A DNA stretch of 64,000 nt from positions 28,185,427 through 28,249,426 of the forward strand of contig NC_092052.1 in the NCBI RefSeq assembly GCF_003086295.3, in the 5' to 3' direction. The notes beneath the pieces were generated by a model. It was not told the DNA's origin. It made no database searches and worked only from the letters and a program-made list of their open reading frames with translations. The position numbers and the translations under genes are program-made. Below, in pieces: positions 55,570-64,000 of the stretch (position 1 is its first letter; each line of letters opens with the position of its first letter). This DNA comes from Arachis hypogaea (lineage: Eukaryota; Streptophyta; Magnoliopsida; Fabales; Fabaceae).

Positions 55570-56057
55570 GTTACTACAGTTGTGGTTGTGGGCATTTGAA
55601 AGAGTTAAGGACATTAGTCCGCCACCTCATTCTAAACCCTTGAAGGTTTTTCCAGGTCTGAAGGAGTATCTTATGTAAGATTCTTACACAAGGGATGAGA
55701 GCGAAGAAAGCACATATGTCTCCCTTCTCGACCAGACAAAGGAGATATGAATTCCATTCAAGCGGGTAAGGACTTTACTCTATCTTCTCTCCAGATCGGG
55801 CCCTCTCCTTTGCATTGGGAAAGACTGGAAAAGTTCATCATTCAGTGGTGGGGTCGGTCTTTATAGAAAAGTGGGCGTCACCCAACAAGTGGCAAATTTG
55901 GATGGAGTCTCGCTCATAGATAGAGGAAGAGTACGTGCGCTAGCGTGCTACAGTTTACGCAGTTGTCAAGGAAGTGACTTGTTGATAGGGGAGCCGACAA
56001 TTGAAGCCCCGGTGAACGGCGGCAGCAACTCTAACTATCCTAAAGTAGCGAAATTTC
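55570..56057 (+). pseudogene. rrn26: Nuclear fragment of mitochondrial 26S rRNA (NUMT)
   Basis: The right end reads GAAGCCCCGGTGAACGGCGG, then CAGCAACTCTAACTATCCTA and AAGTAGCGAAATTTCTTC. This is the highly conserved large-subunit rRNA segment around the peptidyl-transferase domain boundary. The CAGCAACTCT variant fits plant mitochondrial rather than plastid or cytosolic rRNA. Upstream GC-rich DNA with no retroelement features (GGGCGTCACCCAACAAGTGG) probably belongs to the same insertion. It ends abruptly at about 56057. The left boundary is uncertain. Confidence 0.7.
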
Positions 56058-57372
56058 TTCTAACTATTTTACTTTTTCTTTTTAATTTATGACTTTTCAC
56101 TCATAGGCTTTTCAAATAATCTCTTATGAAACCATATGCCTTTTTCTCTTTATTAGGAAGACTCAAACAAAAAATTGAATATATCAAAATAAGATCAAAA
56201 TGGAAAAAAATGATATATATCAAACATGTAGTGTATGATTTTGGAATTTTCTTCTCGTCTTTCCCTGAAGGCTCATCTTCTTTTATAGCAAAACTAAAGC
56301 TTTATGATTCACACTAGCTGTTGCTGTCCATTAACTAATAATTTTTGTGATTGTTTACTTTTTTATTTGGCAGCAACAATCTCTTCCATATTCTTTTCAT
56401 ATCTTGCTCTTAATGGTTAATTCTTTTTAAATATAATCAAATCAATATTTATACCAATAAAAATCCTAAAACTTTATTACACAAATAATCAAACCATAAA
56501 TTAGAATCAATTATCAATAAATCAACTAAATATTTGTCATCACAATAAATAAAAGTACCATAAAAGTACTTTATGGACTTAAAATCATGATACTTTTACG
56601 TGTTTTAGGTTCAAATTTCTGAACTCTATGATACACATATTAGTACAACGATTTATAGAAGATTAAAACTTGGTCAAACTCCACGATTTACATAATAGAT
56701 GGGAGCGCAAAATTGTAGTGCATTGATTTTAGGACAATATGATAGATTTGTAACTAATTTCGATTAAATAAATAAATTATCCTAAAATATATGGTATATG
56801 ATATCTAAAACTTTAAGAATGATTCTACTAGTTTAGTGGTTGAAAGAATGTATTTTATACTCTTAAACTCAGTTTCAAATCCCATTTTATCCATGTTAAA
56901 TTTATTTTGTTCGATGAACTTTTTTTGTTGTTCTTTCTCATTTTTATTTGTTTTTAATTTTTACATCTATTATTATATAAAAGTACTTTCATTTTTATAA
57001 TAATTTGAAACTGATGAAAAGTATTAGAGAAACAAATTTATATTTTATACTATATTTTTTATAATAAAAATAAAAATTAGAATTTTGTGCAAAAAAAAAT
57101 TTGATATAAATAATTTTTTTAAAATTACTTTTAGTTATAAATAATATTAAAATATAAAATTATTTTTAAGAGAAATTTTAATTTTAATATGGCACTTGAA
57201 ATTTTTTATTAAAAACTAATAAAAAAATTATTATCACCAAATATATGATACAATATTTAACTATATAAATTTTTTGTTTTCGACTCTCTATTTATAAGAT
57301 TTCTAAATCTGCCACTCTGCAAGTGATCATATTGGTCCAAGCTGACCAGTAGGTTAAAACCAGTTATTTTTA
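56058..57372. other. AT-rich intergenic, no feature supported
   Basis: 56812-56900 has a TAGTTTAGTGGTTGAAAGAA ... AGTTTCAAATCCCATTTT pattern, loosely like a tRNA-derived SINE. Otherwise nothing. Confidence 0.4.
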
Positions 57373-57543
57373 GGTCAATTCTATGGTGCCTATGAGTTCG
57401 TGCCTAAATTTTGTCTAACTTACCTTTTGTAGTAAATTTTGATTTTTTAAAAATTATTTATTTTTATATCTTTTAAATTAAATATTAATTTTGAACTTTT
57501 TTTAATAAATAGACATTACCCTTTAGGCACCATAGTATTCACC
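57373..57543. mobile_element. 171-bp MITE with perfect 9-bp target duplication
   Basis: The flanks are TTATTTTTA at 57364-57372 and 57544-57552. The ends are GGTCAATTCTATGGTGCC and, inverted, GGTGAATACTATGGTGCC. No coding capacity. The 9-bp duplication suggests a Mutator-type MITE. Confidence 0.85.
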
Positions 57544-57949
57544 TTATTTTTATATAAACGGTTAAAATCAATTTCTTATATATTAAACACTGATATAAAC
57601 CAATTTAAATTGGTTTTAAGAATTAAAACGGGTTTTAAATTTTGTAAATTAATTTAAACTAGTGCATTGTATCATAAAATAATTTAAAATTAATTTACTT
57701 TCTAGAAAAATAATTTGGTGCAGTTTTTAAATTATTTAAAATTGTTTAGAAAATTAAAAGATGGAAGAGATGAATAAGAAAGAAGGAAGGAGGAAAAGAG
57801 GGTTTTAGGTTTTGTTGTTGGAAAGAAATAAAAGAAAATGAAAGAAGGAAGGAGGAGGAGGGGATCTTCGACGGATGGGGGAGAGGGAAAGAAAATTTAA
57901 GTGGGGCATGTGCCCCCCACATGCTTTCCTTCTTTTTTTTTTTTTTTCG
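57544..57949. other. AT-rich then purine-rich intergenic DNA
   Basis: 57765-57900 is a GAAGGAAGGAGG-type purine tract. No gene. Confidence 0.4.
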
Positions 57950-58745
57950 GTTATTACATTTTCTCCTCCTTAAGAAATTCGGTCCTCGAATTTTAAACTT
58001 ATATGATAATTACCTTTAGTTTCAAACAAATACGGATACTTGTCACACATGGCATCCTCAACCTCTCAAGTTGCTTCTTCTTCTTAATGGTTTTTCCAAA
58101 CAACTTTCACCGATGTTATCTCTTTAGAACGTAGTTTCTTTACTTGGCGATCAACTATAGTCACGGGTTCCTCTTCAAATGATAAATCCTCCTTTAGCTC
58201 TATGACTTGTGGTGCAAGCACATGAGATGGGTCAGAAAGGTATCTGCGCAACATTGATACGTAAAAAACTGGATGAATCATAGACAACTCAGACGGTAGT
58301 GCTAAGCGATAAGCGACTGTACCTATTCTATCCAATATCTCAAATGGGCCAATATAATGAGGACTAAGCTTCCCCCTTTTTCGAAACCTCATCACTTCCT
58401 TCATAGGCGACACCTTAAGAAACACTTGATCACCCACTGAAAACTCTAAGTTATGTCTCTTATTATCAACATAAGCTTTTTGTCTACTTTGAGCTGCTAA
58501 TAAACGTTCTCTTATTAAACGAACTTTCTCAACTGCATCTTGTACCAAATTTGGTCCCAAAAGCTTAACCTCACCAACTTCAAATCACCCAATAGGTGAT
58601 CTGTATCTTCTCCCATAAAGAGCCTCAAATGGTGTCATTTGAATGCTGGCTTGATAACTTTTATTATAAGAGAACTCGATCAAAGGTAGATAGGTGTCCC
58701 AATTTTCACCAAAATCTAGAACACAACACCTTATTAAATTATTTA
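57950..58745 (-). pseudogene. Chromovirus-type gypsy integrase C-terminal fragment
   Basis: The minus-strand frame at 58560-58084 has QKAYVDNKRHNLEFSVGDQV, KLSPHYIGPFEILDRIGTVA and PVFYVSMLRRYLSDPSHVL. This is the integrase C-terminus typical of Ty3/gypsy chromoviruses. 58740-58590 adds upstream integrase core (short motifs before GRRYRSP). After the coding end comes the family's characteristic EDRISKEEKM-like tail and the start of a 3' region near 57950. RT, gag and LTR pair are absent, so this is a relic. A chromodomain is not clearly visible. Confidence 0.8.
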
Positions 58746-58905
58746 AAACAAATTTTTTAAAGTTACTGACGTGTCACTCTATGATTGGTTGTTTATTAAA
58801 AATTGGTTAATAAAATCTGTTTTTAAACCAAATGCTTTAAATCCGGTTCGACCCGTCTTGTTTAAATAAACCGATCCGGATCTTTTTTTTTTTTTTCTTA
58901 AATCC

Positions 58906-59290
58906 ATGAAACTATGTCGTTTCACAATACCTTCTCCTCCCTCAACATCATTGTCACAGAAGCTCTCTCATCTCTCACGTGTCAGTGACGCGAACCCAAG
59001 TTTTCTCCCTCTATCAGCATCGGTCTCTCTCACTGTCTCCGACAAGCTCGTCGTCGGTCTCCTGCGGTCTCCGATCTCGCGTGCCTTCCCTGCCTTCGTC
59101 GTCATTGGCGGCAGTAGCAGCAGCTCCCAGAACTAGACGTCGTCGCCGCTCCGTGTCTTGTCACCGCCTTGCAGTCAGTCTCGCACCGTCGTTACGCCCG
59201 TCGACGCCAAAGACAAAAGCAGCAGGTCCCTGACTTCCTTCTCGCCTTCAGCAACTCCTTGGCTTCCTTCTTACAACCTGGTCCAATTTG
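58906..59290 (+). other. 5'-exon-like GC-rich block with splice donor
   Basis: Rich in CTC/TCG, with a 76-codon open frame (MKLCRFTIPSPPSTSLSQKL) and overlapping alternatives. It ends near TTTGGTGAGTTCC at about 59290, a good splice-donor context. The FAR1-like exon starts 1.3 kb downstream, so this could be its non-coding first exon. Coding status is doubtful. Confidence 0.35.
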
Positions 59291-59943
59291 GTGAGTTCCA
59301 ACAAATTTTTCTGTTCGTCTCTTTTGTGTTTGGTTGCTGTGTTTGATTTTTTTGCCGAAAATAATCACATCGAGTGAAGATCACCAATATAGACACATGG
59401 GTATTCATAAAAAGATGAACTGTATGAATGATTGAAGCTAAAATTGTATAATTGTATAATTGGAATCAAACAAAATTAAATGGATTACGCAAAAAGCTGG
59501 TAACTAAAATTAATATGGACTTTAAAATAAGAAGTAGTGATGAAAGGAAAATAGTAATATAAAAAAATATAATTGCAGAGTTGCGAATTGCAAAGAGAAT
59601 ATATAGTTATATATATGATAAGGTCTTAATATTCTGGTATTTCATTGTTGAATTCTTTGTCTTTTGTATACGTATTAAAGGTTTTCTATGTCCTTTCGTC
59701 CTACTTTTTCATTGACAAAACATTAGAAGGGACAAATCCCGAATTGGAAAATTAGAGAACCAATAGAACCATAGGAACATATATATGAGTATAAAGGTTC
59801 TTTAATTTCTACTAGACTGTATCAAGGGATGAAAACAACTTTTCTACACGTATTCTATCTCAAAGTTTAAGATCCACGCACATCCAATCATGAAAGTGAA
59901 CATTTGCAATGGCCATTTTTAATGGTTAGACTTGAGATCTTAT

Positions 59944-59992
<49 letters not shown>

Positions 59993-60581
59993 TATTTTTT
60001 TTTTTATGGTGATTACGATAATTATAAAGTGTTATTAAAATTAAAATGTATATTTACTTTTATTAATAATTGTATAATTCTACTGATGAAAGGAAAATAC
60101 CCTCTATATATTGAGCCACAAGTTAATGCTTGCCATAATATTATCATTCTAATGCATACTCTTGAATCTTCATAGCTTGATCTATTGCTGAAAAATCATT
60201 GAGATGAATTTGGCATTGTAACATTCATTGAAATTCAAGCTTGTTTTTGTTCTACTCAAATAATTTTGATAGTTAAATCTTTTTATTGCTGAAAATCATT
60301 ATTGAATTGAATTTTTTAGTGATTGAACCTTGAATTTGTTACTTCTAGGCCCCTTGGATTACAATTCATCTTTGTATGTTGTGTTTTCTCTTTATAACTT
60401 GGTTTTAATTTATCAATTTTTTATTTAAAGTTTGAGTTACATACAGAGTTCTTGTTAACTTCCATTTTAGTCTATTTTTTAGTTTATGTTAAGATGTCTT
60501 ATGAAGCTATCTCCTACTTCTATCTGTTCTTGTTTATAGGGTAAAATTTCACTTTTTTACATATATAGAATTAGAAAAAAA
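59291..60581. other. AT-rich, intron-like, with (AT)n microsatellite
   Basis: No gene. An AT dinucleotide run of 43 bp lies at 59946-59988. It may be the first intron of the truncated FAR1-like gene. Confidence 0.4.
59946..59988. repeat. (AT)n microsatellite
   Basis: About 21 AT units without interruption. Confidence 0.9.
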
Positions 60582-60797
60582 ATGAGTCTGGGTGCAATGG
60601 ATGTTGATTCGGAACTACTCAATTCACAAGACAATGTTAAAGATTGCATGATGACTGGTGTGGAAGAGAATATAAATTGCACTTTTGATTGTGGTGGCAA
60701 CAGTAGTAAGTGTGTTGTTGCGACGACCGATGATATTATAAACCAGATATTTGAAACATCGGATGTAGCTTATAACTTGTATGTGCATTGTGCAAGG
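60582..60797 (+). pseudogene. N-terminal exon of a FAR1-like (MULE-derived) gene, truncated
   Basis: The ATG at 60582 opens MSLGAMDVDSELLNSQDNV. An acidic, Cys-containing linker leads to DDIINQIFETSDVAYNLYVH, the beginning of a FAR1 DNA-binding domain (typical members continue with a Tyr-rich helix and a WRKY-like zinc site). It ends at GCAAGGTGAGTT, a splice-donor-like site at about 60797. No later exon (zinc site, MULE transposase core, SWIM finger) is in the following 3 kb. FAR1/FHY3 proteins are transcription factors derived from Mutator-like transposases; this copy can only encode a short peptide. Confidence 0.6.
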
Positions 60798-61715
60798 TGA
60801 GTTGGGTTCATAATTGAGAGATCTGAAAAATGGATAGAGGGGGAAGGAAAAGAGAAAAATGTAGAAGCAGAAATGAAAAAGCGTAATAGGGTTTCATAAT
60901 TGAACAAAGTAACTAAAGTATTTTTTATTTATATATTTATTTTAAAATTAAATCAAGATAACTCTATTATAATTTAGAATTAAATACTAATGAATAGATA
61001 TAATGATAATAGAAGGAAAATAGAACATTTAAAACTTATAATTTTAAATAAATCAAATTATATAGTTAATATCAAATAAATTAAATTAAATAGTCTTGTC
61101 CTATCTATCAACTATGCTACCAATTAATATATTAATATTAAATAATTAATATTATATTAAATTATTTGATATTTAGATATCTAAACAAATTAATTATTGG
61201 ATATGATATTCTTTTGATTTTCTTTCTAATTTTGTAATTTTAATATGGGTACAAGATAGTTAGACCCTTATATTATTCGAAAAAAGATAATATTCTAATT
61301 TATTACTAATTATACTAAATATAAATTATACTATAATTATACAAATAATTTACTCTTCATTTATTAGGTGTGTGAATATGTGGATCTGTAGATCAGATAT
61401 GCGGATACATATCCGCGACTGATCGGTTTAGATAATCAAACATAACAATTAATATTTTCTTAATTATAATTTAGAATTAAATACTAATAAATAAATATAG
61501 CGAATAAATACTAATGAATAAAGTATTTTTTATTCAAAATTTATATCCAAATTCTATATTTTTATTTATTATTTTTAGAGAATTATGAAAAGAACTCAAT
61601 TCAATTATAACATACTAATTATGTCTGTCATTGTAAAATCTTATAATCAAATCAACTTAAAAATATGTATAAATCCTTACAAAAAAAATTGGCAACATTA
61701 ACTTAAAATATGTAT
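60798..61715. other. AT-rich intergenic
   Basis: No feature supported beyond degenerate AT-rich DNA. Confidence 0.5.
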
Positions 61716-61716
61716 A

Positions 61717-61792
<76 letters not shown>
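61716..61792. repeat. (AAT)n microsatellite, left part
   Basis: About 25 AAT units immediately before the inverted-repeat element. A second run occurs on the other side (62799-62859). Confidence 0.9.
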
Positions 61793-62798
61793 GGGATAAG
61801 TATTATTTTGGTCCCTAATGTTGAGGGTCAGAATCGAAATCGTTCTTGATGTAATTTTTTATTTAAAATCGTTCTAAACATTTTATTTCGTATTAAAATC
61901 GTCATTTTTAATAAAAATTTTTATTTTATTACTAAATTATCCTTATTTTAATAAAAAATTATAAAATTTTAAAAAAAATAAAAGAAAGAATGCGTGGGGG
62001 GGGGGGGGAGAAAGGAAAAAGGGTACGCAAGGGGGAGGGGAAAGGGGAAAGGGGAAAGGAAGAGGGGGAAGGGGGGAAGGGGAAGAGGGGAGGGGAGACG
62101 GAAGCCACGACAACACGGTGACCACTCACCACCACCGTCGCGTCTTCTCCATCTTCGCGGGCTCCCTCTTCTCTCTGTCTCTCTCTCTCTTCGGCAGCGA
62201 CGGGACGACCTCCCCCTCGCGGCGGGACGAGGCTGAGCAGCGGCTGGGCGCAACACATTTCTCACCTCGACGGCGACGCGTGTAACGACGGCGACTCCTC
62301 CCCCTTGGTCACTGGCTTGCGTCCTCTCTCTCTCCCCCTAGGTGCGACACGATGGCGACGGTGACACGTGTAACGGCGGCGATTCCTCCCCTTTGGTCAC
62401 TGACTCGCCGTCATCTCTTCTTCCCCCTCTCTTTTTTCTGTTTGAGCTTCTCCTTCTTCGGCTTTTGTCTTTACTTCTAATTCAAATTTTTATTTGTTAT
62501 TTTCTGATTTCATTATTATTGTGTGTTGATTTTGTTATTGAATTTGATGTTGTTTAATCTAATTTGGCATTCTTGAATCTGATTTGGTGTATTTGGTGGT
62601 GGTAAAGATGTTGATGGTGGTGGTAAAAGTGTTGGTGGTAAAAGTGTTGGTGGTGACGGGGTATTTTTGTCCATAAAAATTTAAAAGAACGATTTTAATA
62701 CAAAATAAAACGTTTAGGACAATTCTAAATAAAAAATTACATCAGGGACGGTTTCGATTCTGACTCTCATCATTAGGGACCAAAACAATACTTATCCC
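61793..62798. mobile_element. Inverted-repeat element with GC-rich cargo inserted in (AAT)n
   Basis: The left arm (GGGATAAGTATTATTTTGGT, AGAATCGAAATCGTTCTTGA, TGTAATTTTTTATTTAAAAT) matches the inverted right arm (GGGATAAGTATTGTTTTGGT, AGAATCGAAACCGTCCCTGA, TGTAATTTTTTATTTAGAAT) for about 120 bp. The interior 61990-62660 is GC-rich, with a 13-G run at 61996-62008, two related blocks of the type CGACGCGTGTAACGACGGCG / TGACACGTGTAACGGCGGCG, and a GGTGGTGGTAAA repeat. This looks like a Pack-type Mutator-like element carrying captured genomic DNA. No convincing protein. Confidence 0.7.

Positions 62799-62859
<61 letters not shown>
62799..62859. repeat. (AAT)n microsatellite, right part
   Basis: About 20 TAA units directly after the element end CTTATCCC. 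Confidence 0.9.
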
Positions 62860-62862
<3 letters not shown>

Positions 62863-63550
62863 TATAAAGTGGGCTATAGATTACATATACATTTGAAATT
62901 TTAAAAAATGAATGTTTATAAATATTATAAAAATTAATCTTCCTTAATAATTTTTATATTAAAGGTCTTTTTTAATAATTAAATATTTCTGATAGTCTTT
63001 TACAATATTTTTTTAAATTAAATCTTACAAAATTTTTGAATTCAGTGATAGAAATGGACAAAAACTCTAACTTCAGTCATACAGTAAAGAAATAAAAATC
63101 TTGAATAGTTATACTTTGAACATGTATTGATGTCATTAAGGTATAATACAGAGGATGCTAACAAGTAAAATCATAATTATAGAAACCAAAAACAAACCTA
63201 TTACCTTTTTTTAAAAGAATATAATATTATAACTATTAATAATATTTTTTTATTTTTTTATTTTTTATATATTAATCTTTTTTGTAAAAAATTATATTTT
63301 TAGGTTATTTTTTATTTATTTATTTCTTTTAAACCTATTTTTTCTCTATTTTTCTATCATATTCAAGAGACAAATATATTTTTAGAGTATTGATAAAATG
63401 GTCTTTCTAAATTGGTATCCATCCTAAACTAATGAAAAATTTGTCGCATCCTACAACCACACCGATCCTTTTAGAGTGTGGATCTTATCCGATGCGGTGA
63501 CAGTACGGATCAGATAATATTCGTCGTTGTTTTTGTCGGCGCTTATGTTA
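62860..63550. other. AT-rich intergenic
   Basis: No gene. 63440-63540 is GC-richer (ACCGATCC, GATGCGGTGACAGTACGGAT) but unrecognised. Confidence 0.4.
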
Positions 63551-63960
63551 GGTAGCATTTGGAAGAGCGACAGAGACTAAGAAACTGAGATTGAGAGACA
63601 GAGACTGAGAGACTGAAATTGAGAGACAGAGGCTGAGAGACCAAGACTGAAATAAGTCTCAGTATTATATTTGGTGTAAAGTGGAAGACAGAGACTAAAA
63701 TAAGAATAAAACTCTATTTAATTTGTACACAGAGTAAACTGAGAATTAATTAATTAATTGAAATGATGATAATTTTGGTGAAAAGTGTTATTAAAGTTTC
63801 AGTTTTCGTCCCACCAAATTTCAGTCCCATGTCCCCACTTTTTGGAGATACTTCTGAAATTTTGGGAACAGATACTATAATTTTAGTACTAGTCTCTGAA
63901 CTAACAAACATGATACTGAGTCTTAGTCTCTTATGATCTGTCTCAGATATTGAAATTTTG
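63551..63960. mobile_element. MITE-like element with GAGACAGAGACTGA repeats
   Basis: It starts GGTAGCATTTGGAAGAGCGA, then has four or five imperfect copies of GAGACAGAGACTGAGA. The right part has the inverse type (GAGTCTTAGTCTCTTATGAT, CTGTCTCAGATATTG). Similar elements beginning GGTAGCNTTTGG are common in legumes from memory. The right end could not be fixed and may lie beyond the window. Confidence 0.45.
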
Positions 63961-64000
63961 TTTTCTCCTTTTCTTACTTTGGTTATCTTTTATGTTATAA

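Noticed and set aside
55570..56057. Functional rRNA gene
   Set aside because: Only a fragment, with substitutions at invariant positions and abrupt ends in AT-rich DNA.
61943..62265. Overlapping minus-strand Pro/Ser-rich frames
   Set aside because: Produced by GC-rich low-complexity cargo of the inverted-repeat element; three frames are open at once.

Overview
The window is plant nuclear DNA, about 64 kb of transposon-dominated intergenic sequence. Chromosomal context: LTR retrotransposons, introns with GT/AG borders, microsatellites and many small DNA transposons. The LTR beginning TGATGAGCGGATAATTTATA, with clusters of a GGCGTTTAACGCC palindrome, matches from memory the FIDEL/Feral family of Arachis (peanut). 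I therefore think this is an Arachis genome, or at least a legume; that identification was not tested by a search.

Layout. (1) 1-14676: two head-to-tail Athila-like (Ty3/gypsy) units sharing the LTR at 2687-4287. The right unit keeps gag, a protease and a plant-transposon ORF but has no reverse transcriptase or integrase, so it is non-autonomous. A truncated Tat-lineage fragment (4288-6827, minus strand) sits beside its first LTR. (2) 14677-32330: AT-rich intergenic DNA with a two-exon GRF zinc-finger gene (minus, 14998-15510), a 968-bp Mutator-like foldback with a perfect 9-bp target duplication, an old 1.45-kb tandem duplication, two hAT-like elements, further Mutator-like elements and a CT microsatellite. 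(3) 32331-55170: a nest. A Ty1/copia element (minus) is split by Tat-type element E2 (32601-53582, minus). E2 in turn is split in gag by Tat-type element E1 (42428-52971, plus) and in reverse transcriptase by an 830-bp hAT element (39387-40216). All three insertions have recognisable target-site duplications. (4) 55171-64000: a fragment of mitochondrial 26S rRNA (NUMT), a 171-bp MITE with a 9-bp duplication, a chromovirus integrase remnant, a 5' exon of a FAR1-like gene, and a 1-kb inverted-repeat element inside an AAT microsatellite.

How the parts work together. E1 and E2 each show gag-protease-RT-RNase H-integrase, then a tandem-repeat block, then a gene in the opposite orientation before the 3' LTR. 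The two antisense genes share architecture (N-terminal gypsy-type putative transposase domain, coiled coil, acidic tail) and have introns. Every copy seen is disabled. Several premature stops fit C-to-T (or complementary G-to-A) changes, and where a related copy in the window covers the site it usually keeps a sense codon one such change away. I see no intact autonomous element. The only possibly expressed host gene is the GRF zinc-finger gene. I found no convincing wholly new system; the most interesting structures are the paired antisense genes, the tandem repeats beside them, and the three-LTR non-autonomous array.
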